DNA of 64,000 bases. Source: Chloroflexota bacterium (GTDB lineage Bacteria > Chloroflexota > Anaerolineae > Aggregatilineales > UBA2796). Of this stretch, positions 1 through 9,016 are shown one piece after another. Positions within the stretch are counted from its first letter, which is position 1. The number at the start of each line of letters is the position of its first letter. The DNA is taken from NCBI GenBank assembly GCA_021325095.1, contig JAJPHV010000076.1, positions 93,408-157,407 of the forward strand, in the 5' to 3' direction. The position numbers and the translations under genes were made by a program. The notes beneath the pieces are model-generated. The model was not told where the DNA came from. It did not search any database and saw nothing but the letters and a program-made list of their open reading frames with translations.

Positions 1-1
1 G

Positions 2-121
2 CTGTACGTGGGCCTGTCTCTGACGATCATCGGCTGGCTGGCGCTGGCACTGTGGGTGATCTATCGGCTTGTCGCGCGCAGGAATGGCACCCGGCAAATG
101 GTGAATCCGGCGGGGGCGTAG
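2..121 (+). CDS. C-terminal end of a membrane protein (partial)
   Basis: An open frame runs from the window edge to a TAG at 119-121 and gives about 39 residues. They hold one hydrophobic helix (from LYVGLSLTIIGWLALALW onward) followed by a basic tail (RLVARRNGTRQ), the usual look of the last transmembrane helix of an inner-membrane protein with a cytoplasmic C-terminus. The start and the rest of the protein lie outside the window, so the family cannot be named. The next gene on the same strand begins 65 bases later. Confidence 0.55.
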   Translation: MYVGLSLTIIGWLALALWVIYRLVARRNGTRQMVNPAGA

Positions 122-186
122 CCCGCACCAGCCGTGTTACACTTGAACGTGGGTAATTGTGTGCAGGCAGCAAGAGGGAATTGGCT

Positions 187-714
187 ATGTCCGAAGAGCA
201 CCACCGTCGGCGGCGGGAACGGCTGGAACGAAAGCTCGCCAGCGAAAACGAAAGATGGGCCGATGTGCAGAGCAGCTCGCAGCCGCTCGAAAACCTTTCT
301 GGCCCCGAACTGGAAGCGCAATTGCGTAAACAGGTAGAGGCGCGCATCCAGAGGCGGAACGCCTTCTACATGCACTTGCTGGTTTATGTGGGCATCAATT
401 TATTCCTGTGGCTGATCTGGCTGTCGGAACCATCTAAAGAGTTATGGCCCCTGTACGTATCCTTGCCCTGGGGTGTGGGGCTGGCGGCCCACGCAATGGT
501 CTTTTATCAGAACTCGTCGTGGGGGCTTCAGCGCCGCGAGCAAACCATCCGGCGCGAGATCGAGTTGGAAAAAAGACGCCTCGGTCTGGCAGATGAGACC
601 TACGAAAAGCCGAAACGCGACCAGGTGATGCGCCTTTCCGACGACGGCGAGATGATTCCCGCCGACGATGACGACGTCCAGCAAACAGCCAAAGCAAAGC
701 GCGGACAGCTTTGA
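187..714 (+). CDS. 2TM-domain membrane protein
   Basis: A protein of 175 residues. The N-terminal 50 or so residues are charged and probably helical (many Arg, Glu, Lys). Two hydrophobic segments separated by a short loop follow (FYMHLLVYVGINLFLWLIWL, then a second from about LYVSLPWGVGLAAHAMVFY). This spacing matches the '2TM domain' family of small proteins of unknown role. The C-terminal third is again charged and ends in an acidic-basic tail. The start at 187 is preceded by GAGGG eight bases upstream; the longer in-frame start at 157 has no such site. The downstream neighbour is convergent. Function unknown; it could be a membrane anchor or scaffold. Confidence 0.8.
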   Translation: MSEEHHRRRRERLERKLASENERWADVQSSSQPLENLSGPELEAQLRKQVEARIQRRNAFYMHLLVYVGINLFLWLIWLSEPSKELWPLYVSLPWGVGLAAHAMVFYQNSSWGLQRREQTIRREIELEKRRLGLADETYEKPKRDQVMRLSDDGEMIPADDDDVQQTAKAKRGQL

Positions 715-754
715 TCGCTATCCGCGCCCTCGTTGCGCGCAAGTCTTTTACTTG

Positions 755-2014
755 CTACGCGACCCAGTGCCAGTGAGTGAAGTTGTAGAGCAGGTAAACC
801 TGCCACTGAATCGTCACCAGCCCGTACAGCGCTAACTGCCAGTAGCGCCGGATGAGCATCGCCGCCGCAATGAAGCACGGGAACAGCAGCAGCACGTACC
901 GGAAAGCGCTCTCAAACTGTGCGCCTTCCAGCAGCATCCCATAGTGGTAGCGCAGCATGATCACAAACAAGGTTGACCAGGCATACAGCGCATACACAGG
1001 CCGCATTTTGACCGTCACCACGACGGCCAGCAGGATCATGATCAGCAGGATGAGGGCGTTGTTGTTCTCGTGTTCGGGCACGATGCCGAGCGACAGGCGA
1101 TCAAAATAGGTCCTGATCGATTCCCAGGGCCAGCGCGTCGTCAACTTCCAACCGTCGTTGTAGGCGGCTTCAAACGATCCCAGGTTATTGAGCGTGATGT
1201 ACCCTACATAGCTCAACGTGCCGAGCGCCGCGCCAACTGCCGTCGGGACGCGCGCCAGCATCGTCCGCCAATCCGTCCAGCGCTGCGGACGGCACTGGAT
1301 GTAAGCGATCCAGGCCAGGGGCAGACACAGCGCGATCCCTTGCAGGCGGGCCAGAGAAGCCAGGAACGCCAACCCGCCGGCCAGCCACCAGCGCTGGTCA
1401 AACGCGGCCAGGAAGGCGCCGAGCGTGAGCGCCAGGAAGATCGGCTCTGTATAGCCCGCCATCAGGTAGAAGGCCGTTGGGAAGGCGGCCAGAAGGATCA
1501 GCGTGCGGGTTGCCAGTTTATTGTCCCCGAACTCGCGCTGGATCAGCTTGTAGAGCAGGAAAAACGCCATCAGGCAAAAAAGATTGCTGACGAGGAGTGC
1601 GGCCAGCACATAGTTGCCACCGAGAAACGGCACGACCAGGGCGATCATGATCGGGTATAGCGGCGGGAAGACGATCCCGTTGTCGTGTCGGTAGCCCTGG
1701 ATCGCAATCTTGATATACCAGGCCGTGTCGTACACGCGCCAGGGGGCCACGATTCCGGCCAGGGGCGAATTGGGTGGCAGCGACATTTCGTAGGTTTCGC
1801 CACTGGCGTTGCCCACCCGCGTCACCGGGTCGAACCAGAGCAGCGAAGGCTTACCGACAGGCGCAATGGCAAACTGGATCAAAGCCAGCACTCCGGTCAC
1901 GATGCGCAGGACGAGGAAAATGCTCACTGACGTCCGGATCGCGTCGTCGCGCCAGAGCCAGGAGAACATCTCGCCTGGAAAATCGAACCATCGCCACTGA
2001 GTCTCTCTGATCAT
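755..2014 (-). CDS. PIG-V-like integral membrane mannosyltransferase
   Basis: A 419-residue polytopic membrane protein with about ten hydrophobic segments. After the first helix comes an outer loop with YDTAWYIKIAIQGY, resembling the acidic catalytic loop of GT-C glycosyltransferases. The segment GYTEPIFLALTLGAFLAAF with the following SLARLQG matches the conserved core of the PIG-V (GPI mannosyltransferase II-like) family. Bacterial members are thought to move a sugar from a polyprenyl-phosphate donor on the outer membrane face; donor and acceptor are unknown here. It follows another GT-C-type gene by 21 bases and they are probably cotranscribed. The start has AGGTGG just upstream. Confidence 0.75.
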   Translation of the reverse strand: MIRETQWRWFDFPGEMFSWLWRDDAIRTSVSIFLVLRIVTGVLALIQFAIAPVGKPSLLWFDPVTRVGNASGETYEMSLPPNSPLAGIVAPWRVYDTAWYIKIAIQGYRHDNGIVFPPLYPIMIALVVPFLGGNYVLAALLVSNLFCLMAFFLLYKLIQREFGDNKLATRTLILLAAFPTAFYLMAGYTEPIFLALTLGAFLAAFDQRWWLAGGLAFLASLARLQGIALCLPLAWIAYIQCRPQRWTDWRTMLARVPTAVGAALGTLSYVGYITLNNLGSFEAAYNDGWKLTTRWPWESIRTYFDRLSLGIVPEHENNNALILLIMILLAVVVTVKMRPVYALYAWSTLFVIMLRYHYGMLLEGAQFESAFRYVLLLFPCFIAAAMLIRRYWQLALYGLVTIQWQVYLLYNFTHWHWVA

Positions 2015-2035
2015 TCACACCACCTTTGCGGCAAG

Positions 2036-3397
2036 TTAGTCAGACGCGCCCGATTGCAGTTGCAGTGAAGCCGAGGCCGGACTCAACGCCGAATCGGGCG
2101 GCAAGGCACGCAGCCTGCTGTACCAGGCTATATGCGTAAGCACCACCAGAAGCACAATATTAACCACCGCTGTGGGCAGCGCAAGGACCTGCGCGCCCAA
2201 CGTAATGGCAGGCCAGCGGTACGCAACGGCCACGCTCAGGACGTTGTAGGTAAACGTCCAGGCCAATGCCCCGGCAATCACCCAGAGCCGCCGATCCTGT
2301 GCAGCGGCCAGCAGCGCCAGCACTGCCGCCGGATAAATGTAACGCTCGTGTACCTGTGTGGGCAGCATGAAGAAGCCCAGGAACAGCGCCGCCGCCCAGA
2401 CCAGTTCACGCCGTTCCAACGCATCGTGCCACGTCCCGATCATGCTCAACAGCACAAAGACACCGAAGATCGCCAGCCCGGCCTGTTTATAGGTGAAGTT
2501 GCCAAGCAACCGGCGGTAATCCACGTAGGCTCTTTCTTCAAACTTGAGGAGTTGCCCCTTGTTCAGGCTGGCGACAGTGTACCAGAAGTTATAGGCGTTG
2601 TTGGTCATGTTCGGGTAGGCATCGCTGGCGTTCAGGTAGGGCGAAAGCGCCGCTTTTGGCCCGCTGGCGATGGCGAACGGTGCGAGCACGGCCCCCAATA
2701 GAAGGCCAAACACGGCCAGGCTCAAGACCAGCGTGCGCAGTCCGTAGCGCCGGAACGTGACCACCAGCAAGAGCGGCGATAGCGCGGCGGCAGGCTGCTT
2801 CAACAAGACGGCGATGCCAAACCACAGCCAGGCCAGTTTGGGGCGATCCTTGTTCAAAGCCAGGAGTGTCAACACCAGGAACAGCGTATAGGGCGATTCG
2901 TGCTGCCCCCACCAGGCCGTCGTCACAATCAGACCCGGATAGATTGCCAGCAGGCCGGGAATCAGCCAGCGCAGTATCGGACGCTCGCGCAGCCAGAAAT
3001 ACGCCGCCGCGATCAGGCCCAGTTCACACACCACCGGAAATAGTTTCATCAGCACGATGAAAAGCGGGTCTTGCAGGCTGGCCTTCGTCAGCACGTGGAC
3101 GCCATAGCTTGCGCCCACTGCGCCGAATGAAAGCGTCGCCAGCGGCGGATAAGCACGATCCCACGCCCCCATGCGCAGCCAGGGATCATAAAAGTGGAAA
3201 AGCCCCCTGGCCTGAATAATGTTGATCCAGATGGCAAAGTGCTCTATATCGCCCCGGTAAAGGATGTCCGTAATAAAGCCGGCCCGCAACAGCAAGGCCA
3301 GTGCCAGGATCGGGATCAGCACCGTCCGGCCTGTCAGGTGCCGGGTCATCGGCTCATAGGAATGCTTGAAGACTGGCATGGAAAAGATGGCAGCCAC
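2036..3397 (-). CDS. GT87/GT-C family membrane glycosyltransferase
   Basis: A 453-residue multi-spanning protein. An early outer loop carries YRGDIEHFAIW and, further on, WDRAYPPLATL, the acidic loop pattern of GT-C sugar transferases of the GT87 (formerly DUF2029) type. Ten or more hydrophobic helices follow. It probably adds a hexose from a lipid-linked donor to an outward-facing glycan or glycolipid. The first start is a GTG at 3397; ATG codons at 3379 and 3349 are alternatives and none has a strong ribosome-binding site, so the N-terminus is uncertain. It is the first gene of a two-gene unit with the PIG-V-like gene. Confidence 0.75.
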   Translation of the reverse strand: MAAIFSMPVFKHSYEPMTRHLTGRTVLIPILALALLLRAGFITDILYRGDIEHFAIWINIIQARGLFHFYDPWLRMGAWDRAYPPLATLSFGAVGASYGVHVLTKASLQDPLFIVLMKLFPVVCELGLIAAAYFWLRERPILRWLIPGLLAIYPGLIVTTAWWGQHESPYTLFLVLTLLALNKDRPKLAWLWFGIAVLLKQPAAALSPLLLVVTFRRYGLRTLVLSLAVFGLLLGAVLAPFAIASGPKAALSPYLNASDAYPNMTNNAYNFWYTVASLNKGQLLKFEERAYVDYRRLLGNFTYKQAGLAIFGVFVLLSMIGTWHDALERRELVWAAALFLGFFMLPTQVHERYIYPAAVLALLAAAQDRRLWVIAGALAWTFTYNVLSVAVAYRWPAITLGAQVLALPTAVVNIVLLVVLTHIAWYSRLRALPPDSALSPASASLQLQSGASD

Positions 3398-3789
3398 TTG
3401 TTTATCCGCATCCTTTCGCGCCCTGTTTCCACAGCAGACGCGGCTGTGCGTCAGACTCTCCAGATTCGGGCTGGTGGAGTGTGCAGTGTTGCAAGGCGGT
3501 GTCGTTACTCAGTATGAGCCAGCTTCACGCTGGCGGCTGCCCGGATAGAACCTGTTTTGGCATTCGCCGGTAATGCAATCTGGAATGTAAGAGGCGTGTT
3601 AGCGACTGGGTCTCAATTGTGGCGCCGGATGGCGCAAAAGGGCAGCACGGCTAAGAGTATAGGGAGAAAGCACCGTCTGTCAATAGTTCAGTGCGGCGTG
3701 ATTCTCCAAATCTTCATTTTCCCCAGATCAGCCCGGCTGGCCGGACGTGGACACGGGCAGATTCACAGGACTCTGGCCTCACCCGAAAG
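3398..3789. other. Intergenic region without a recognisable gene
   Basis: This 392-base stretch separates the GT87-like gene (reading away) from the stop of priA. I see no convincing coding frame. It contains two short hairpins: GCCAGC/GCTGGC with a five-base loop at 3518-3534, and GCGCC/GGCGC with a GGAT loop at 3622-3635. The second could help end transcription of priA on the minus strand, but neither is followed by a clear T-run. The promoter of the glycosyltransferase pair should lie here; I could not pick one with confidence. Confidence 0.5.
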
Positions 3790-6294
3790 TTACAGCACGT
3801 CCACCGGGTCGATGTCGATGTGCCAGCCGGGACGGGTGGTCAGGTCTTCCAGAAGCACCGTCGGGTCGGTAGTTTTCGCCAGGATGTGCCAGCGGTAGAC
3901 GTTATCGATCCGGCTGAAGAACGCAGGGGCGGGGCCGATCAGCTCGGTCATGGTCAACTGGCGCTCTGCAATGCGCTGGCGCAGCACCTCGGCGGCATGG
4001 TCGGCTTCGCGCTGTGCCAGAGTCGCGTTTTCGTTGTGGAACTGGAAGCGCACCAGGCGTTTGTAGGGTGGGTAGCGCAGCGTGCGGCGGTAATCGATCT
4101 CCTTCGCGTAGAACGCCTCGTAATCATGCCTGGATGCGGCCCGGATCGCGTAATAATCCGGCTGGTAAGTTTGCAGCACCACCCGCCCGCCCAACCAGCC
4201 CCGGCCTGCCCGCCCGGCGACCTGTGTCAGCAGTTGGAAAGTGCGTTCCCCGGCCCGATAGTCGGGCAGGCCAAGCGCCGTGTCGGCCAGGATCACCCCA
4301 ACCAGTGTCACGCGCGGAATGTCCAGCCCTTTGGCGATCATTTGCGTCCCGATCAGCACGTTGGCCTCGCCCTGGACAAACTTCTGCAAAATCTGGTCAT
4401 GCGCGTCCCGGCCCTGGGTCGTGTCCCGATCCCAGCGCAGCGTGCGCGCTTGCGGAAATTCTTTGATGACGGCCTCCTCAACGCTGGCCGTACCCGCCCC
4501 GAAATAACGAATGCGCGCGCTGCCGCACTGCGGGCAAATTTCCGGCTGCCGCCCGCGAAAGCCGCAGTAGTGGCACAGCAGATGTGCCCCCGCTTCGTGG
4601 TAAGTCAGCGGCATTTCGCAACGCGGGCATTTCGCAACGTACCCACAGTCCCGGCACAGGATGAAACTGGCCGTGCCCCGCCGGTTCAGGAACAGGATAG
4701 CCTGTTCGCCAAGCGCCAGCGTTTCATTCAGAGCAGTGCGCAAAGCGTGGCTGAACATGCTGCGATTCCCGCTGCGAAGCTCCTGGCGCATATCGACCAC
4801 CTGTACGGGCGGCAGCGGTGCGCTCAGGGCGTCGGCGGCCTCGTCGGGCGTATAGCGGTTGGCCGGGATGTCCAACTGGCGCGACTGTTCGGCCACGCGC
4901 TCCCGGTGCACCAGCACGCGATCCGGCAGGCGGATATACTCGATCTCGCCCCGGCGGGCGCGGTAGGTCGTCGTCACGTCCGGGGTGGCCGACCCCAGGA
5001 TGACCGTGCCGCGCTTGATACGCATCAGGGCGATGGCCGTCTCCCGCGCGTGATAGTACGGTGGCGGTACAGGTGGCGACTGCTTGTAGCTATCGTCGTG
5101 CTCCTCATCCAGGATGACCAGCCCCACGTCTGGCAGCGGCATGAACAGCGCCGAACGCGGCCCGATCACGATGTCGATCTGCCCGGCCCGCGCCCGCCGC
5201 CACGTATCGTAACGCTCCCCATCACTCAGGCTGCTGTGAACCACCGCCACCTGGTCGGGGAAGCGGGCTGCGAAGCGCCGCACCGTCTGGGCCACCAGCG
5301 CGATCTCCGGCACGAGCACGATGGCCTGCCGTTTTTGTTTGAGCGCAAACTCGATAGCGCGCAGGTAGATCTCAGTCTTACCGGAGCCGGTCACGCCGTG
5401 CAGCAAAAACGTCCGGGGCGGTTCAGTGCTGTGTTGCGTGTGCAAAGCTTCCATGTGCTGGCGTATCCGGTCCCAACAGTCGAGTTGGGCGGGCGTCAGG
5501 CGCGGGGCTGTCACCGCGACAAATTCCTTGCCCGCCAGCGGGTCGCGCCAGCGTTCGGCCTCGCCCAGTTTCACCAGCCCCTTGTCGGCCAACCGCCGCA
5601 CCACCGCCGCGTCCGCGCCAGTCTGTTCCGTGATCCAGCTTATCTCGACGGGTTCCTGCTGGTCGGCCAGCAGGTACAGCACGTCGATCTGCTTCTGGCT
5701 GCGCAGCCGCTCCACAGCCCGTTCCACCTGATCGGGCCGGATCGCCAAGCGCGCCGTCCGCACCGTTTGCGCTTTGGCGTCGGGTGTGGGCAGCACTGCC
5801 TCTCGTTTGACAATGCCCTGCTCAATCTGTGGCATGAGGGCCTTGCGCCACTGGCTTTTGGGCAGCGCCCGCTCGATCTGCGCCGCGCGCAGCGGGCCGC
5901 GCTCGCGCAGCAGCGCCAGCACTTCCCCGGCCTTGCCGCTGTCCTGGTACGTCGAATCGACCAGCGTATACAGGATGTCGCCGCGCTTGGTGATGCCCGG
6001 CGGCAGCATCAGCCACAGGCACGCGCCGAGCGGAGCCATCGTCTGCTCGGCCATCCACTGCGCCAGCGCAATCTGCGAAGGCGTGACGACGGGTTCGGGG
6101 GAAATGATGTCCAGGATCGGTTTGGGGTGCGCAATGGGCGACTCGGGGGTGAGTGAAATGACGATGCCTTGCGAGTGACCGGTACGGAAGCTCACTTCCA
6201 CCAGTTGGCCGACGGCAACCTGCCAACCCTCCGGGATCGCGTAGTGAAATGTGCGCCGGGCTGCGGCCTGGTAGATGGCGAGTTCGGCGTACAT
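3790..6294 (-). CDS. priA: Primosomal protein N' (replication restart helicase PriA)
   Basis: An 834-residue superfamily 2 DNA helicase that reloads the replication machinery at stalled forks. The N-terminal part (about 1-100) fits the 3'-end-binding domain. The helicase core has Walker A GVTGSGKT at about 300-307, the DEEH box at about 396-399 and the GSATP motif after it. Eight cysteines at about 547, 550, 556, 559, 574, 577, 587 and 590 form the two zinc sites typical of PriA. Between helicase lobes there is a somewhat longer linker than in the E. coli protein. The start at 6294 has GGAGG eight bases upstream; a longer open frame to 6357 overlaps the upstream gene and is unlikely. It lies 25 bases after the Memo-like gene, so both are probably cotranscribed. 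Confidence 0.95.
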   Translation of the reverse strand: MYAELAIYQAAARRTFHYAIPEGWQVAVGQLVEVSFRTGHSQGIVISLTPESPIAHPKPILDIISPEPVVTPSQIALAQWMAEQTMAPLGACLWLMLPPGITKRGDILYTLVDSTYQDSGKAGEVLALLRERGPLRAAQIERALPKSQWRKALMPQIEQGIVKREAVLPTPDAKAQTVRTARLAIRPDQVERAVERLRSQKQIDVLYLLADQQEPVEISWITEQTGADAAVVRRLADKGLVKLGEAERWRDPLAGKEFVAVTAPRLTPAQLDCWDRIRQHMEALHTQHSTEPPRTFLLHGVTGSGKTEIYLRAIEFALKQKRQAIVLVPEIALVAQTVRRFAARFPDQVAVVHSSLSDGERYDTWRRARAGQIDIVIGPRSALFMPLPDVGLVILDEEHDDSYKQSPPVPPPYYHARETAIALMRIKRGTVILGSATPDVTTTYRARRGEIEYIRLPDRVLVHRERVAEQSRQLDIPANRYTPDEAADALSAPLPPVQVVDMRQELRSGNRSMFSHALRTALNETLALGEQAILFLNRRGTASFILCRDCGYVAKCPRCEMPLTYHEAGAHLLCHYCGFRGRQPEICPQCGSARIRYFGAGTASVEEAVIKEFPQARTLRWDRDTTQGRDAHDQILQKFVQGEANVLIGTQMIAKGLDIPRVTLVGVILADTALGLPDYRAGERTFQLLTQVAGRAGRGWLGGRVVLQTYQPDYYAIRAASRHDYEAFYAKEIDYRRTLRYPPYKRLVRFQFHNENATLAQREADHAAEVLRQRIAERQLTMTELIGPAPAFFSRIDNVYRWHILAKTTDPTVLLEDLTTRPGWHIDIDPVDVL

Positions 6295-6319
6295 GGCCCT
6301 GGCCTCCGTCAGGCCGGCA

Positions 6320-7153
6320 TCAGGCCGATTCGTAAAAAATCGCTGCGCCGTAGCCAACCACTTCGCGGAAGTCCCCGGTCACGTCGCCGGACGTGCCATA
6401 CCCGACGATCCGGGCGTGATCAGCATTCCAGGCGCGGACGGCGTGAATCACCGTCGCAATCGCGCCGTAGCCGCAGGCAAAGGCCGTCCGGCTCTCGTTG
6501 TACGTCACCACGCAGTCCGCGTCCATCGACTCGACACAGGCCAGCATCATGCTGTCGTACTGGTTCGCCACGTCTTGAGGGTAAAAGTGGGAAAGGTCAG
6601 AACTGGCGACGAACAGCACTTCGCGCCCACGCAGCAGTTCGGCCAGCGCCGTGCCAAGCGCCCTGGACTGCTCGGCGGACTGGTCGCGCAGCATGATCGG
6701 TACAAACGAGAAGCCCGGCTTAAGGACGTGCTGCAAAAACGGCAGTTCAATCTCGACGGAATGTTCCGGGTCGTTGCGCACCGTACTCAGCCGGATCAAG
6801 TGGCCGAGTGCATTCAGCACCTCTCGGTCAACCCGTACCTCGCCGAGCGGCGTAGCGTAGGCCCCATGTGCGGTTGTCAGCACCGTGCCAGGGTAGGGAT
6901 GGTGCATCGGGCCGACGACGACCACCGTATCGCAGGCCAGGTCTTTGACGAGGGCAAAGGCATGGGCCGCTACGGGGCCGCTGTAGCGATAGCCTGCGTG
7001 TGGCGCTAACAGTCCCCAGATTCGCCCGTGTGCTGGCGCCGGGCCAGCCGCGCTGAGGAACCGATCCATCATGCCGATCAAGTCGTCGGCCCGGTTTGGA
7101 TACCACTTTCCGGCCAGTGGCGAGGGTCGCACGTCAGTCGTACTGCTAACCAT
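6320..7153 (-). CDS. amrB: Memo-like protein (AmmeMemoRadiSam system protein B)
   Basis: A 277-residue Memo-family protein. The family motif APHAGYRYSG is present near residue 50, followed by VVVVGPMHHPYPGT and, further on, ASSDLSHFYPQ, the histidine and aspartate positions that line the metal-binding cleft of this fold. In many prokaryotes such genes sit with an AMMECR1-domain gene and a radical SAM gene; neither is here. It precedes priA by 25 bases. GGGGGAG lies eight bases before the ATG. A perfect anti-SD match (AAGGAGGTGA) sits some 25 bases upstream of the ATG, too far to serve this start, and I cannot explain it. Biochemical role uncertain. Confidence 0.88.
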   Translation of the reverse strand: MVSSTTDVRPSPLAGKWYPNRADDLIGMMDRFLSAAGPAPAHGRIWGLLAPHAGYRYSGPVAAHAFALVKDLACDTVVVVGPMHHPYPGTVLTTAHGAYATPLGEVRVDREVLNALGHLIRLSTVRNDPEHSVEIELPFLQHVLKPGFSFVPIMLRDQSAEQSRALGTALAELLRGREVLFVASSDLSHFYPQDVANQYDSMMLACVESMDADCVVTYNESRTAFACGYGAIATVIHAVRAWNADHARIVGYGTSGDVTGDFREVVGYGAAIFYESA

Positions 7154-7221
7154 CGGCTAATCTCCCCCTGCGACGTCACCTCCTTCATTTTACCATCGAT
7201 TCGGCGGAATTAGCCCGGCGA

Positions 7222-8067
7222 TCAGACATGGTAATCAATCGCAGCCAGGCGGTTCCGCCCGCGAATCGCACTGACCAGCAGCGCCAACACAAACACCGCG
7301 GCCTGGGTCAGCACGATGGTTGCGCCCGAAGACGTGTCCAGATAGTAACTCAGATAGATACCCAGCAGCGCCGTGAACGCCCCCACCACCATCGAGATCA
7401 ACAGCATCCGGTCAAAGCGATCTGTCACGATGCGGGCCGTGATCGGCGGGATGACGATGGCCGCCGCAATCAGCGTCACGCCGATGACCTGCATTGACAC
7501 GATGATGGCCGAGGCCAGCGCCAGCGAAAAGAAGGTGTCGATCCGCTGAGTCCGAACGCCATAAGCGTGGGCCGTTTCTTCGTCGAAGGTAGTGAAAAGC
7601 AGCGGCCTGTACAGCACGAAAATCCCCATGCCGACCAGCGTCGTCACGATGGCAACCCCGGCCAGTTGCTCCACCGTCACGCCCAGGATGCTCCCGAACA
7701 GCGACGCTTCCAGGTCTTGCATGAAGCGATGCTTGCTGCTGACAATCGCCACGCCAAGCGCAAAACTGGCCGTCGTCACGATGCCAATGGCGGCATCGGC
7801 GCTGATCCTGTAGCGGCGCACGGTTTGCGTGATCAGCAATGCGGCCAGGAAGCCCCACAGCCCTGCGCCCGCGTAGAAATTCCACTGCAAAGCAAAGGAC
7901 ACCGCCGCGCCGCCAAAAACCGCGTGCGACAGACCATGCCCGATGTAGCTCATGCCGCGCAGCACGATGTACACCCCAAGCAGGCCACACAGCACGCCGA
8001 TCAGCATCGAGGACAGCGCGCCGTTGCGGAAGAACTCGTACCTAAACGGCGCTAACAATACGTCCAT
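7222..8067 (-). CDS. Zn/Mn-type ABC transporter permease (ZnuB/MntB family)
   Basis: A 281-residue membrane subunit of the ABC-3 metal importer family, with eight or nine hydrophobic helices. Typical features are GLLGVYIVLRGMSYIGHGLSHA near the start (written here over its overlapping parts GVYIVLRGMSYIGHG and GLSHAVFG) and the late VIPPITARIVTDRFDRML coupling region. It forms the membrane channel for a divalent metal, probably Zn or Mn, with the ATPase encoded just upstream. The start at 8067 has AGAGGA eight bases upstream and overlaps the end of the ATPase gene by 26 bases, suggesting translational coupling. The exact metal cannot be told from sequence. Confidence 0.9.
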   Translation of the reverse strand: MDVLLAPFRYEFFRNGALSSMLIGVLCGLLGVYIVLRGMSYIGHGLSHAVFGGAAVSFALQWNFYAGAGLWGFLAALLITQTVRRYRISADAAIGIVTTASFALGVAIVSSKHRFMQDLEASLFGSILGVTVEQLAGVAIVTTLVGMGIFVLYRPLLFTTFDEETAHAYGVRTQRIDTFFSLALASAIIVSMQVIGVTLIAAAIVIPPITARIVTDRFDRMLLISMVVGAFTALLGIYLSYYLDTSSGATIVLTQAAVFVLALLVSAIRGRNRLAAIDYHV

Positions 8068-8923
8068 GTGTGGGTTCCTCTTCTTCCGCTGTGCCATCGC
8101 CATCCTGTGCCGAATGCGACAGCACCGGGCGCGGATTGATGTCGTGATAGCTGTGTCCGTGTGGCCGCTCCTGGACGAAGATCAGACCGTGCTGCCGGAC
8201 GACGAGCATATCGCCCCTGAAGGTTGCGTTCAGCGTCTCCGGCGTGAACACCTCTTCCGGCGTCCCCTGCGCCATGATCATGCGGTTCAGGCAGATAACC
8301 CAGGGCAGGTGCGCTGCCGCCGCGTTCAGGTCGTGCGTCGTCATCAGCACGGTCACGCCGCCCCGGTTCAGATCGGCCAACAGGTGCAGAATGTCTTCCT
8401 GGGTACGCAGGTCAACCCCGGCGGTGGGTTCGTCCAGCACCAGCAGTTCCGGCTCCGCAATCAAAGCTCGCGCCAGGAAGACACGCTGCTGCTGCCCGCC
8501 GGACAGTTCACGGATGTGGCGCTGGCTGAACTCGGCAATGCCCAGCCGTTCCATGACTGCCTGTGCCAGTGCGCGCTCGGCCCGGCTCGGCCAGGGCCAT
8601 ACCCCCGCCCGCTGAGTCCGACCCATCAACACCGCCTGTTCGACGTTCAGTGGGAAATTCCAGTCCACCGCCTCCACTTGCGGCACATAGCCGACTCGTC
8701 CCGACGGGCGATCTCGCACGATCTGGCCGCCCACGCGCACGCTCCCGCGCGCCGGAGCGTGCAGCCCCAGAATCGTCTTGAGCAGAGTAGTTTTGCCCGC
8801 GCCGCTTGGCCCCAGCACCCCGGCAAACTGCCCCTTGTGCAGGTGCAGGTTAATATTCTCAAGCACGGCTGTCGCGCCGTAGCAACACGTCACATTTTCA
8901 AATTCGACTACCGGTACGGTCAC
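8042..8923 (-). CDS. Metal ABC transporter ATP-binding protein (ZnuC/MntB-partner type)
   Basis: A 293-residue ABC ATPase. Walker A is GPSGAGKT, the signature LSGGQQQR, Walker B LLVLDEPTAGVD and the H-loop TTHDLNA, all intact. It powers uptake through the permease encoded downstream. The start is a GTG at 8923 with AGGAG five bases upstream. The C-terminal 45 residues beyond the ATPase fold are rich in His, Asp and Glu (for example PHGHSYHD); they could bind metal, but this is inference. The gene lies 83 bases downstream of the binding-protein gene, and a palindromic repeat fills part of that gap. Confidence 0.92.
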   Translation of the reverse strand: MTVPVVEFENVTCCYGATAVLENINLHLHKGQFAGVLGPSGAGKTTLLKTILGLHAPARGSVRVGGQIVRDRPSGRVGYVPQVEAVDWNFPLNVEQAVLMGRTQRAGVWPWPSRAERALAQAVMERLGIAEFSQRHIRELSGGQQQRVFLARALIAEPELLVLDEPTAGVDLRTQEDILHLLADLNRGGVTVLMTTHDLNAAAAHLPWVICLNRMIMAQGTPEEVFTPETLNATFRGDMLVVRQHGLIFVQERPHGHSYHDINPRPVLSHSAQDGDGTAEEEEPTHGRIVSAV

Positions 8924-8992
8924 AAAATCTCCTTTCTGTCTTGCCCGTGCAACGCCAGCCAGTTCCCCCTCCTCTTCTCTGCGAAGCGGAGC

Positions 8993-9016
8993 GGGGAGGT
9001 AAGCTTCTACCTCCCC
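8993..9016. repeat. Palindromic hairpin at the end of the metal-binding-protein gene
   Basis: A perfect nine-base inverted repeat, GGGGAGGTA / TACCTCCCC, with a six-base loop. The TAG stop of the binding-protein gene (9007-9009) lies at the loop edge. On the minus strand no T-run follows, so it is unlikely to be a full terminator; it may protect or process the mRNA between the binding-protein and ATPase genes. It resembles the C/T-rich palindromes elsewhere in the window. Confidence 0.6.

Noticed and set aside
3691..6156. Very long open frame (821 codons) on the plus strand opposite priA
   Set aside because: It lies wholly over priA, its translation is rich in Arg, His and Gln without domain motifs, and priA has all its zinc and helicase motifs. 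High GC makes such antisense frames common.
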